A stretch of 48,628 bases of DNA from Lingula anatina (lineage: Eukaryota > Brachiopoda > Lingulata > Lingulida > Lingulidae): NCBI RefSeq assembly GCF_001039355.2, contig NW_019775580.1:320091-368718 (forward strand). The letters run 5' to 3'. The notes below the pieces were generated by a model. The model was not told where the DNA came from, did no database searches, and saw only the letters and a program-made list of their open reading frames with translations. The position numbers and the translations under genes are program-made. This document shows, piece after piece, positions 11,320 to 24,500 of the stretch (its first letter is position 1; each line of letters opens with the position of its first letter).

Positions 11320-12853
11320 TCATTTGTAAACATCCCAAACAGTGATGAGCCTGTCTTTAGAACCAGCAGCAATGGTGTTATCCTTAGAGAAAACTGTACA
11401 ATTAATGGTGGCACTGTGATAATTCAGCACTGCTAATGCATTCAATTTCTTCATGCCAAATACCCTCACTTGGTGATCCCAACCTCCTGTAATAAAAATT
11501 TTCCCGTCTTCTCTTATTGTCACACTACTGACTCCAGCATTGGTTATTGATATCTCCTTTACACTTTGTATCTTTAACTCCTCTGAAATTGTCCACACCT
11601 GAATCTTTGTGTCCACAGATCCCGATATTCCTCTGTTGACTTTAGAATTATAGTCTAAAGCCATCACAGATTCTTCATGCAATGCCAGACTGTGCAGAAC
11701 ATCGTGGCCACCAATTTGCCATAACACCAGTGACCCATTTTCAAAACCACCAATCAGAAGTATGTCCTTCTCCGACTGACAGGTCGTCAGTTTCAGAGAC
11801 ATGCACATTCCCTGAGTTTTCTGTACTTTCATTGTGTGTAATATCTGTAGTGAAGGGATACTAATTACACTGATTTCACCCAGCGCAGGAGATGGTACGG
11901 CCAGGATATCTGGATTTTTATTCAGTAAACTTGCTCTACAGAATCCTAATGCTGCACATGGAACCCATCCTGTGAAAGAAATGCATTCGATTAACTGTAT
12001 GTTACTATATTGAATTGGTTTATTTTTCCAAGATTAAAAAATCTCTTTTTCTTTTCAAAAGATAACATTCTCTTTAAAAATAATAATAACAATAATATAG
12101 ACACATCAGGGGCGGATTTAGGGCATCTTCTAGGTCTTCTGGAAGACGGTCAGATTTTCAAGTTTACATTGATGGGTATCTAATTTTTTCTGTCGGAAGA
12201 CAGTCAGAAAATGGAGGATGGATCAACAAAGATAATTTGGAAGACTGTCAGAAAATAACTCTGGATCCGCCCCTGCACATAAACCAATATTATCAAATTT
12301 AAATAGTATACACCATAAACCAGTGTGTGAATTCATGGGCAAGAGCATTAGTGTTTAGCCTCTGTACTGGTAACTACTGATGTATTTAAAAAATTTTTTA
12401 AATTTTAATTATTTATTTGGTTCTCATGTTTTAAAATATCTAAATTGTATTTACAATTCAAGCGTTAAACTTCAAACTTTTTGGCTATATATATTTATAA
12501 ATCTAAATTAATCATTCTATTATCATTATCATTTTACACATCTCACCAAGCTGTCTCCAGTCTTCACCGCTGCAATCCCACAATACGAGCCTCCCGTCTC
12601 TTCCTTGACTAAGCAGTCTCCCGTCTCCAGGGTTGGCTAGCCATAATAGGCTCTCGCCCTTGTGTGCCTCTACAGTCTTTATGATTCTCTTCGTGGTCCA
12701 GTCCCACATCTGAATGGCACCAGTGAGGGTGCCGGAGATGAGCCCCGCTGGGGAAGTTCCCCTGCTCTCCGCAGCATGGGTAAATGTCAGGCTGGTCACC
12801 TCACTGTGGGCACCACGGAGAATGTAGCTGGGATCTGGCGCTGCGCGACTCAT
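11320..12853 (-). CDS. GNB1L: guanine nucleotide-binding protein subunit beta-like protein 1 (WD40 protein)
   Basis: Two coding exons on the minus strand, 12853-12547 and 11969-11320, join in phase 1 (957 nt, 318 residues; human GNB1L is about 327). The first exon begins MSRAAPDPSYILRG, paralleling the human start with its PDPQFVLRG block, and contains LLSQGRDGRLVLWD. The second holds GFCRASLL, HEESVMALDYNSKVNRGISGS, TIREDGKIFITGGWDHQVRVF and ends AAGSKDRLITVWDVYK; these blocks line up with human GNB1L along its whole length. It is a WD40 propeller protein. From the literature, GNB1L is a co-chaperone for PIKK kinases such as ATR. The gene is head-to-head with the ABCA gene, and its single intron carries a small transposon. 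Confidence 0.93.
12107..12275. mobile_element. 169-bp MITE with 5-bp target-site duplication
   Basis: The ends are inverted (CAGGGGCGGATTTAGG at left; ATCCGCCCCTG at right, complement CAGGGGCGGAT). The element is flanked on both sides by CACAT (12102-12106 and 12276-12280), a clean 5-bp target duplication. Inside, the motif GGAAGACNGTCAGA occurs three times (12141, 12195, 12239). No coding capacity. The CAGG...CCTG termini suggest a hAT-like non-autonomous element, but the superfamily is inference. Confidence 0.82.
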
Positions 12854-12892
12854 TGGGCTCTAGTGGACATGTACATGGTATTAATGGTCTGA

Positions 12893-12894
<2 letters not shown>

Positions 12895-12959
<65 letters not shown>
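12895..12959. repeat. compound (GT)n(GA)n microsatellite
   Basis: GT dinucleotides run from 12895 to 12930 and GA dinucleotides from 12931 to 12959, about 40 bp upstream of the GNB1L start codon. Such tracts are length-polymorphic and may affect promoter DNA structure. Confidence 0.95.
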
Positions 12960-12961
<2 letters not shown>

Positions 12962-13508
12962 TCTGTCTGTTAAAGTAAAATATAAAGATGCATGACAGAG
13001 CATTAAATTAATGATTAATGACAAGGACGTACTCTGCGCCAGTACTTACCGGTACATGTACAGTACATATGTAGCATTAGTAGGGTCTTGAAACTATTCA
13101 CACCGAACAGTTTTGTTCTTTATGGCACACATGTATTAAGATTAAGTCTAGTGAGTTGTTATGATAACGTAATTATATTTGTGTTACAATATCCTATATA
13201 ACATACTTCATGTGTTTTTTTATATTGACACACCTGCCAATACAAATTTAAAGGTACTACATCTGTAGTACGACAGGCTGTACTGGGTACTGGTACTTCC
13301 GCGGATCGACACTTGAGGCCTTAGTACATGCTATTGGTTACGGTCTATATTAAGATGTTACTGCCGACCTTTTCATTTAGCTTGTCGCCAACAATTTTGA
13401 AAGAAGCCACGCGTGTTCACAAATCACTTCAAGAACAAGAGTTCACAGTGTTTTGACAGCGCCTGTTCGGCTCGCACGTGTGATGTTGCATCGTGTGTAA
13501 ATGTGCTG

Positions 13509-13516
13509 TGACGTCA
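13509..13516. promoter_or_regulatory. perfect CRE palindrome TGACGTCA
   Basis: The full 8-bp consensus for CREB/ATF factors sits about 100 bp upstream of a TATA-like box in the ABCA promoter and is symmetric, so it could serve both divergent genes. The match is seen; the function is inference. Confidence 0.5.
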
Positions 13517-13680
13517 TCAATTTATGGGGTTTCAACTTTGAACCCACCATAGTAGAGAAAAAAGGTTTGACATAAGCGTACTGTTTTGAAATGCAGAATT
13601 TCACAATATCAGTAGATATATAAGGGAAGGGTTTGTTTTGCGCAATCACATGGTTTGAAAGCAATTGGTTTGGGTCCATC

Positions 13681-14280
13681 ATGTCTGGATCAACCTACGT
13701 ACAACAAATCAAGGCCCTGGTGACCAGGAATATTCTCATCAAGAGAAGGAACTGGGTCGTTTTTTTCTTGACGGTAGGTAGATCTACTCTGTAGTCTCCC
13801 AGAAATGCACTGTCTTAGTGTAATTATTTTCATGTTAAGCAATTGCTCTTTCTATCAATTGGTAGCTAAGGCGTTTGGATTTTGTAATATTATGTTTTAC
13901 GTAAGCATTGATCCTTTGGGCCTTGAGTCAAGCCAAGGAGGTATAGTAGACCCTACACGTGTAGGTCAAGATGACCCTGCATGAAGGAGGTACTGTGTAC
14001 TTTTAAGTAGAGACTCTCCCCCGCTTATTATATATTATCATTATATTTTGCATTCTGTTATTTAAAGAAAGAATTAAAATACTTGAAAAAAGAAAAAAAG
14101 ATGCTTGATATGGTTTATGATAATTAAAAAATACCGTTCTGCTTGTTATAGACTTTATTATTATTTTATTATTATTATTTTTTTTTTTTTTGGGGGGGGG
14201 AGAAGGGATTATCACTTTTACTGGAGGGAGTACTGTGTTCCCCCCTCCCCAGCATTATTTTATCACAAAAAGGAATTATT

Positions 14281-14316
<36 letters not shown>

Positions 14317-17300
14317 TCTATTTATAGTCTAAAATCCAATGTATGCTAGTTTAATAGACTTTACAAAAATATAAAATTCACAATTAAAAGGAAAAAAAAA
14401 CTAACAAACATAGAATGTCTATTCTTGCAGTTGTTGTTATAACAAAAATTCAGTTAATTAGTAGTTAGTGACAAATGATCATTTAATTATTTCAACAATT
14501 ATTTTATTTTTATTTATATGCTTTCTTTCCTCAGGAAATCTTTTTACCAGTGGCTCTAATTGCAGTCACAGCAGTATTGAAGCTTTCTGTGCCAGTAACT
14601 CCTTGGCCAGCAGTAGAAAAATTTGATGAAAATCAACTGTTTCAAAACCAGTTCTATCCACCATCCTCAAGATCCATCATGGTTGTCCCTAAGTCCAGTG
14701 TTATTCAGGAGATAATGAATGATGCCACCAGCTCTCTTAATATCACAGGTATTTGATTTGAACATCTCACATTGTGCTGCTGATGAGCTGATAACTGTGC
14801 CTCTTTGTTGATGTTTAGACTGCATTCCCAGAAACCTATCATACTAGCTGGATTAATCTAACTCTGCAGTGTTTTTCATTTAAATGCTTTCAGTGTAATC
14901 AGAAAGCTTAATTGCATGGCATGCTCCCATTACTAACGAAGGGGTAATTGACTGTCATTGATGACCCCCTAGCAGCTTGAGTAGGCATGCCAGACATTTT
15001 TCATAACTGTGTTATTTCTTCAAAGTCAATTTTATCTTTATAATTCTAGCAAACCCTCCATTCCAAATGTTTGATACTGAAAATGATATGATCACAGAAT
15101 TCCGGGAGAACAGCTCACATTACTCCATTGCTGTTGTGTTTGAAAATGCAGACCTGTCTAATGGTTCGTACAAGATCCGTGTTGCATACAAAGATACCCC
15201 AAGTGATGGAATTGATGAAAGCGAGGATGCAAGAAGTCCAAGCCCACCTATTCAGGGACCAGGTAATTAAGATATTTTGCCCAACCACAAAAAAGCTATA
15301 CTGAATGTGAACAGTGTATGTTTATGACACATGTGAAACATTGACATAATGCATGTATGCCATATGTAAAACAATGTTGAGCAAAACCGTGTGCATTTTT
15401 CGTGGAGAGATATTGAAAATGGTATAGTACCAATGAAATAAGATATAAAGTTTTACAATGACTGTGTTAAAGATATGCTCCCTATTACTTTAGTGTTAGT
15501 TTTTAATTAATCTTTGTAGTTTTAGTTTTTATATGTAAGTGTAAACAGCGCTGAGACGCAAGTGTAGTGTGGTTTTAAGAAATGTATTATTATTATTATT
15601 ATTATTATTATTACTTTAATATGTGATATTCCCAGGTACATACTGTAGAACTGGTCGGTACAACTGCCCTGCCAACCAGTACCTGTGGTCAGGATTTGCC
15701 ACTTTGCAAGTTGCTGTAGACAGTGCCATTTTAAAAGTATGTTTACCGATAAGAATGCATGAGAGGACTAGGGATTAAGTGACTATGTATTTGAAAGTCT
15801 CAGTCTGTGCCATTAAGTTTTCAGCTTACTGGCTATTGGGACCACCAATTTCCTTAACTCTACTGGTCTGAATCCTGATTCATGGGTCCAAATAACAATT
15901 TCAGTAAGACTGGGCATTTTTTCCTTTTACATAGAAATAAGTAATCACAAAATCTTGATTTTGTCATTTTTTTTAAACATCATGTAGCATTTTCATTTCA
16001 GATAAGAATAAAATCAAACCAAAAACTCTTGAATACTTACAGAAAAATCTAATGGCCATTTCGAAACACGAAATTCACACATTTCGAAAATTTAACTGGT
16101 CCAAACAAATTTTTCTGGTCATGGGCTGTGGACCAGTGGGCAACATCAAAGAATGGTTTCCTAAATTATATCATTAATTTATAGACATATAATGTTGTAT
16201 TGACACTTACTTGAGGGAATAGCCATTTGATTTTAAAACAATACCTCCCAGTAGTAGCTTTCCTGATTTCACTACTTAGAATCTTTGAAATAGCTATTTA
16301 AAGTCATGATAAACAATATTTGTCACTTTTTTTACAGAGGAAAGCCAACCTGAGTACATTTGTTGTTCCAGACATATCAGTTGAAATGATGCCCAAGGCC
16401 AGATATGAGCCTACAGCTGACTGGCTACAGGTAGGCCAATCACAGCTTTTCTTATAAATAATTACTATCACTGTGACACATCAAATGTTAATTGTATTTC
16501 AGTGTTGTTAATCTGCATTTGTAGAAGTATAATTTTTTTTTACATTTAAAAGTGGAAAATTGTTTAATTAGAAAATTGTTTGTATTACTTATACACAGGC
16601 TCTATATAAGTACTTTTTTCTCTTTATGTAGGGTTTAGTGTCAGTTTGGATTGTAGTCACCTTTGCATCAGCCATAGTAGACTTTCAAAAGCAACTAGTC
16701 ACAGAGAAAAAGAAAAAATTGAAGGAACCTATGAAATTAATGGGAATGAAAGAATTTTCATATTGGTATGTAAATTTAAATCTGTAACATTTCACATATT
16801 GTTTTAGCTAAGGATTGCAGATACAAGAAAATAGGTTTACTTGTTGCAACAATTTCATGTACAGAGAGTAGTTCTAATTATTCATAAATACCTATGATTA
16901 TTAAGACTTATAGTAACACTGTTTAACATGCTTTATGTGAAATATGACCCTGTCAGAAGTACGACTTCTTATTTGTTAGGTTTTCCTGGACTGTGGTTTA
17001 TGGTGTTGTCTCGACCGTCATGGCTTTCATCGTGGCTGGGATCCTCTTTATTGGGACAGTGTTCACAGTTAGCAACTACGGCCTGATTGTCCTCCTTATG
17101 CTGCTCTACATCTATGCCACCTATAGCCTTGTGTACAGCTTGAGTACCTTCTTCACCAATGACACTTTGTCTGGACTCTTGATTTTTTTCTCAGTGATGG
17201 TGATGGGGGCACTCTTTTATGTAGTGCAGGGGCCAAGGTTTTTTGGGGAGAATGTCCCTTTGGGAGTGATATGGTTTCTTTGTATTTTTCCGCCAACTGC

Positions 17301-20300
17301 AGTGGCCATTGGAATGGACCAGGTATGAAATTGATGAGTTTGCCTAAATGTTTTATCACATTTGTAGAGATTTTAAGTGAAGGAATTTGCTTTAATTCAT
17401 GAACTTAAAAGTTGAATGAATGCTTTGGAAAATGCAGGGAATAGTCAACTCACCGCTCACATTTTCACTTTTCTTCACTCACCTGCTTGCAAAGTTCAGA
17501 AAACAAGATGATCATATCTTGCAAATGCAGCCAGCTCTGTTTTCAGTCTTGGTCACTTTTATTTTAGGCCATTTTTCTTGATTTGAAAGTTGGAGGAGTT
17601 CACACATCTACCATGTACTACACAAATACCATACAAAACTTTGCTCTGGGCAATGTTTATCTCATGTTGTTTTTAGACATCATATTGTATTCACTGCTTG
17701 GAGCCTGGCTTAACAATGTTGTACCAAGTAAGCAGAGTTTTTTTCTGTCAATTTGTTAATTTTTCAGCAGACATAAAAAGAAATAGCAATCTGTGATAGA
17801 TGAATAGATTATTACAGTTAATGTAAATTTAAATTACTCAAGACTGGGATTAATTGTCTCAAGTTACTCAAGGCCAGAATTGGTTGTCTTAAGTTTGTAT
17901 GTACAGATTCATTTCTCATTCAAAGCTTTCATTTATTATTACAGATGTGTATGGTAAAAGAAAAAGCATGTTGTTCTTCTTAAAACGTTCATATTGGTCA
18001 TCTGAAAGGCATGAACCAAAGGACTATAGCAAGTACACACTGGATGCTGAGACTGTGGATGATGTAGAAAATGTTCCCCAGAGTATGGAAGATAAAAAGG
18101 CTATCAGGTATAGAGCCAGTATAGTAGGTCTATGGCAGAACTGGTGTTATGAGTATTTGAAGTAAAATGAATTTTTAAACACTTAACTGTATCAAAAATT
18201 TTATTTAATGATTTTGTTTGAAAATCCCATTTTGATTGCATCCTAAGACAAAGTTGTAAGTTGACTAAGTTTTGCAGGAATTGAATTCTTATTTGTATTC
18301 CTTTCAACTTGCCCCTCCCCCCCTCCCCCCTCTGTTGATAGAGACAATGATTTAGTAAATATGTTTGTTGTAACTTCTTCGAAGTATCTGACAAGATGAC
18401 CAGACCATCATCCATTCACTTATTTGCAGAGAGAGACAAATTATGAATTATGTTTTTTTACCAGATTATACAACATCAAGAAATATTTTATGAAAAGGGA
18501 AAAAAGAAAGAAGAAGAGTCTCTTTGGCTCATATGAATCTGTGAAGGCGTATGCTGTGAATGGAGTGTCCTTGGATATGTATGAAGGTCAGATCACAGCT
18601 TTACTTGGGCACAATGGCGCTGGGAAGAGCACAGTTATTAACATGATGACAGGTCTAATGTCACCTTCAGATGGGGCTTGTACTATTTTTGGTCAAGTAA
18701 GTATGAGTACCTGAAGCTATATCTGACTCTAGAGGATGTTAATTTTGCAATAAAAATAAAAAAAATATCGTTCAATTTGCATTTGGAATGATACTTTATT
18801 TATTTATGAAACTGATGTATGTTTTTGTTAAATTCATAACTTTATACATCAGAACCATGTTTTTTTCTCTCCTACAGGATGTTCAGGAGGACAGTGATTT
18901 GGAACGTATTCAGCAGTCCTTGGGAGTATGTCCCCAACACGACATCTTATTTGATGACCTCTCAGCCAAAGAACACCTGGAAATATTTGCCAGACTGAAG
19001 GGAATTCATGAAGACCTGGTAGAGTCAGAGGTTGGTTATTTGAATAAAGATGTGTTTAAAAGTTAAACAGGCCCGTAGCTAGCAATTTCAGAGGGGGGTT
19101 CTTTTTCTGAAAAAGTGGACCTTTTACCATAAAATCCTCAAGTACATAGGTCAAATTTTACCCAGTGTGGACCTTTTCCCAGCAAAAAGGGTGGTTTTTT
19201 CGAACCCCCTGAACCCCCCTCTGGCTACGGGCCTGTTAAATCATGTACCAGTGGGTTAATATGCTGGGTATTTGACTCTTACTAAAGAAGCCAAGGTCAA
19301 CCCTGTATGTTACGTGGGGAAACCTAAGCATTAAAATTGTATGTGACCTTCTGTTTCTGTCAAAACCATTGTTAAATCTGTAATCAGTTGCTAAGCAACT
19401 TAATATATCTCCCTGATATGTTGGCTCTGTCCACGTGTGGAATATTAAAAATTTATATACTACATAATGATATAATTTGTTATATCACAGGGAAGAAAAT
19501 GTTTTAACCCATTATTTGTCTGAAATGTAACTTCTGCTGGAGAAAAAATGAAATTCTTTCCACCAGTTTTTTACAGTTATGTGCTTTAAAAATAGGCTAA
19601 ATGGAATATTTCAGGTGAAGAGAATTTTAGATTTGTGTGACCTAGAAGACCAGGTGCACACCTTTGCCAAGGATCTCAGTGGAGGACAGAGAAGGAAGCT
19701 TTCTGTGGGCATAGCTCTTATTGGGGACCCTAAAGTAGGACATGTTTTATAAAATAAATAATTTTATAGCCTTTAATAAAATGACAGAGATGGAACATTG
19801 ATAAACTGCCATTAATATAATGACAGAGATGGAACATTGAGAATGTCACATTTGTTAACAGTTTGTGTAATGCATTAGAGAGAGATTAAAGTTAATCATG
19901 TAATATGTGTCATATGTATCACCTAATAGTTCATCAGACTTGTTTCACATACATTTCTAAACTCTTCATTGGTTTTCAATTCATAAAATGACAACAAATA
20001 ACATCTAAGCCCCTCCAACTCATGGTAATAGCGTTTAAAGGTCATGTTGAAAGGTTTCTTTAGTTACTGCCATGTTCTCCAGGTGATATTTCTTGATGAG
20101 CCAACTGCAGGAATGGATCCATATTCTCGCAGAAAGCTGTGGACGCTGCTGAAGCAGGTGCGTCCTGGGAAGGTTATCCTCCTCACAACACACTTCATGG
20201 ATGAAGCTGATATCTTGGCTGGTAAGGTTATATAAAATGCTTTATTTTATTTTATTCTAAAAAATTTTAACCTGAAAGTATTTTAAACGTTAAAAATGAT

Positions 20301-21139
20301 ATTGATTGGAATGAAGCAAATGGAAATTTTTTTAAGTATGGACATGTATTTATGATGTATTTGTACTTTTTAAAAGACACTTTGGAGATCTTGTGGTTGA
20401 ATGCTCTGTGAAAGAGAAGGCCATTACATTGCTTATTCCTGTACAGATGTTTCAGACTAATTGCTAGAGAAAAAGCAAGTTTCCTCCCTAACTAAGAAAA
20501 TCATTGCTTGATCCATGTTGCACTTGAATTCAATATTTTGTACCGCTTCCAAGTTATAACTAAGTTCTAAGTGTATGGTTTATTTAGACCCCCCCCCACC
20601 CCTTAAGTTCCAAAGAAAATATTTACATTAGGTAGTTTTATTGAAGGAGTTAAACCTTTTTTTACATTTGCCAAATATATTGAAAAGATAATTTTATGTA
20701 GTTTTGCAGGATACTTAGACATAAAAGCATGAATTGGGACTTTTTTAAGTACTGTATGTGGAAAACCTGTAATTAACTGTATATTCCAGATCGTAAAGCC
20801 ATCCTTTCTAAAGGCCAGTTAAAATGCTGTGGTTCCTCCATGTATCTGAAGAACAAGTTTGGGATTGGATATAGACTCAAGTAAGCCACAGTAACAACAC
20901 CACTTACAATGTAAAACCTTCTTATTATAAGCAGATACTTTGAGCACCTTTGTCAACTTGGCAAATGGCATTTATTTCACTTCAGTCTATTGTATAATAT
21001 TGATTTATGGCATAGGTATTCGGCAGTAATATTCGTATTAAAAAAAAGCTTGTAACATGCTTGAGAAAGCACAATTTAGTGACAAGTTAGTTGAATGGAG
21101 ATGTTTTTGCAGGGAAGAAATATTGCAAAGACTTTCATG

Positions 21140-21180
<41 letters not shown>

Positions 21181-21482
21181 AACTATATATATTAAACTAT
21201 AGCATGGTGATTGACCAAAATTGTGACCAAGACAAAGTGACCGAGCTGGTGTTGCATCATGTCCCCTCGTCCAAGCTGACCAGGAGCCACGGGATGGTGT
21301 TAACATACACATTGCCCATGGACCAAACAGACAGATTTGCAGGTTGGTTATATTAGAGCTGTGTACACATGGCATGTATGAACAGATGATGATGATGATG
21401 ATGATGTACCAGTGTGCTCACACATACACTGGTGCGAACAGACAAGCTTTTGTGCATGCATGAATGATTATACACCTATGTT

Positions 21483-21529
<47 letters not shown>

Positions 21530-24500
21530 TTGGATTAAAATAACTTTCAATTTCAAAATTAAAGAAAAGTGCACATGGGATTTCCACCACAAAACCATGA
21601 TTTGAGAATAAATGGTATCAATGTATCATGCATATTTTTGGCACATTTTTGTATCTATTTCAGGATTATTTGAGGCTCTAGAAAACACTGAAGGGGGTAA
21701 GAGATTTGCTGACCAGTTAGGTGTGAATGATTTTGGGATTTCTATGCCTACTTTAGAAGAAGTATTTCTCAAGTTGGGTAAGCTGAAAATCAAATATCTT
21801 TAAGTTGTGACATGAGCTATAACTGATTTATACCTGTTGATAAATTAATGAATTCTAATATAAAGATGCATTTATTGAAATTATATATAGTCATAAATGG
21901 AAAGTTGTGAACATGAAAATTAATATTTATTCATTTAAGTGCTCAATACATGATGTACAGATATTATTTAAGAGGATTTAGAAGAAAATAACCAAATATT
22001 TTTTAACTAGTAGCTTGTTGATTTTGATAAGTACAACTGATATATTTTCTTAAGCTGAAGAAGGAAAAGAAGAAGAAGATCTTCAGAAACTTCTTGATGT
22101 AAAAGATGAAGATACTAACATAACACATTCAAGAGCAGCATTAGCGATAAACAACGACGATGAGACAACTGCAGTTCAACTTCAAGACATGCACAGGCCA
22201 GAAGTCATAGCCAACCCAGAATTGAGAGAGAAACAGCAGTTTTGGGGCCTGGTGCGAACGAGATTGATTCTAGTGCGCAGGCTGTGGATTTTGGCAATTA
22301 TCCGTTGGATCTTACCAGTTGCGTGTGGCATAGGAGGTGCAGCTTTATTGACTATCCGACCTGATTTTGACTTCAGTAACCCTCCTACCAACCAGCTGTC
22401 TAATTCTGCAGCCAGGATGGCAGGTATTGCAGAACAGACGCCGGTTTTGTGGCTTAACTCTACAGGTATGGAAAATGAATGATTTTTTTTTTCAGATTTG
22501 AAAAGAAGACTGAAAAGAAGAGATATCAGTAGATTTGATGTATGAATTTTGATTTTTCAAAACAGTTGAACATTAGTCAGTTAGATTTGGAAGAAGATTG
22601 CTATCTACATTAACCTTTTTTTCATACAAAATATAATAAAATGATAAGATAGAAGGCATGTAGTTGAAACTTAATGTTGCTTTCTTAACAAGAAGTACTC
22701 CTTCAAGCATATACCATCAGTTTATTAGTACATTGGGCTTCAAAAAAACCTTGTGTATGGCTGACTTAGTGAAAAAAAGGGGTTAATTTCCTCATTGTTC
22801 ATCATTTGTTATTATTATAATTCTGGACTATCATCATTTTGGACAATGGAGAAATAAATAGTTTCCCTAATTTTCTTGCATGACCAGATCAGTCTGCAAC
22901 ATTAGCCACTTGTCCTACACCAGCAACCAGTAAAATTTTGTTTAGACCAGTGCATTTAGTCGTCTGACAAGTTTTCAAATTACCTATCAATTTGATTTAA
23001 TTTTTTTTCTGCAATGTAACTATTACATGATGATTAAAAATATTTGGTAAACTCAAAGTCTTGATATCACTAATATTTTATCAAATAATTTAAAATGCAA
23101 TAGGGGGAAATGTCCAGTCTTGCTGAAATTTTTATTTGAACCAGTAAATCCTGGTTTGAACCAGTAAATCCTGGTTTGAACCAGTAAATCCTGGTTTGAA
23201 CCAGTAAATCCTGGTTTGAACCAGTAAATTTTAGATAACTGTTGGTTGGAATGGCCAATAAGCTGAAAAATTAATGGCACAGACTGTCAGATAAATACTT
23301 CTCTTCTTCAGGTGGCCCGGTTGATCCGTTCATCAATTCTCTCCGAGAGACTGTGAACTACATTGCTGAGCTGAATGCATCTAGTAGTCTGCAGGATCTA
23401 GCTCCTCACTACATAGCATATAACCTGTCCACATTTGATGTCCAAGCACAGGTAAAACAACCCAGGCTTTCCACATAATTGACAAGTTATGACATACAAG
23501 GAAATTTGTTCACTGTGCTATACAGTCTCTTTCGGCCTTACAGTTTTATGGACAGAAATGAAATACCTTATGTTTAACAGATATGAATATAACTTTCGTA
23601 ACCAAAAACAAATATAAAATAGTTCAAAATGAAGTCAAGTATTTTTTAACTGTATTACAGATGGCATATTCTGGAACTTAATTTGTACTTTTTTCAAGAA
23701 AAAAAAGTCTCAGAAAATCATTTCTGCATTTTGGCAAATCGAAAAGTATTGTTTGCATTTGTTAATATTTGTGTGAATTAGCTGTTGGTTACATACTAAA
23801 ATTATCTTCATTTCAGGCATTCAATGCATCACTCAAGGTTCTGTACAATGATTCAGCTACCCATGTGATTCCCATTCTCCTGAACCAGTGGAGTAACACC
23901 ATGCTGTCCAGCCTCACTGGACAACAGTGGACATGGAATATTACATCTCAGGCTCTGCCGGAACTGAACCCCCTTGTGGGCTTTGATGGCAATACATTTA
24001 ATGCCATTCGCCTTTTATCATTGGGCTATGCTCTGCTGACATCCATGTTTGGCTATCAGGTCACTGAAGACAGGCAGGTAGGTTCAGGCTGGACATTTTT
24101 GTCAAGAATATTTTGTTGTTAATTATAATTTGCTGGAAAACATTTCTGATTTTTCAAATTTTTAAAGCATATTGTGAAGCAAAGTACTTTAAATTGGCAC
24201 TCTTTAAACAAGATCTGTAATCAAGCTTCATTGCATTATTTGTGTTTTGTATATTTTGGTGAAGACTTTGGAGGACTTGTAATATTCAATACATGTACTT
24301 GAACATATATATATATGACAATGCATAAAATATATATATTATTATAATATGTATATATTTATTTTTCAGAAAAAAACTCGAGCCATGCTCAGAATAGCTG
24401 GCATCACAAATGCCATGTACTGGCTGGGTTTTCTGTTTGTTGACGGTGTGCAGTGCCTGTCAGGAGTTGTGATCATGACGGGCGGTTCCCTGGCTGTTCA

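Larger units (their letters stand above)
12854..13680. promoter_or_regulatory. shared upstream region of GNB1L and the ABCA gene
   Basis: The two genes diverge from this 827-bp gap, so it must hold both promoters. It contains a perfect palindromic cAMP-response element TGACGTCA (13509-13516), a TATATAAG box (13617-13624) about 57 bp before the ABCA start codon, and a GT/GA microsatellite next to the GNB1L start. The short frames through it are not credible genes. Confidence 0.6.
18465..21777 (+). other. abca5: first ATP-binding domain of the ABCA protein (exons 10-16)
   Basis: Encoded by exons 18465-18696, 18878-19030, 19615-19734, 20083-20221, 20790-20880, 21203-21342 and 21664-21777. Visible motifs are Walker [10 protein letters not shown] (residues 553-561), Q-loop region CPQHD, signature LSGGQRRK (654-661), Walker B VIFLDEP (674-680) and switch histidine His710 in TTHFMDEAD. 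The exon-16 segment [13 protein letters not shown] is the regulatory tail typical of ABCA ATPase domains. All catalytic elements are intact, so hydrolysis is expected. Confidence 0.92.
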
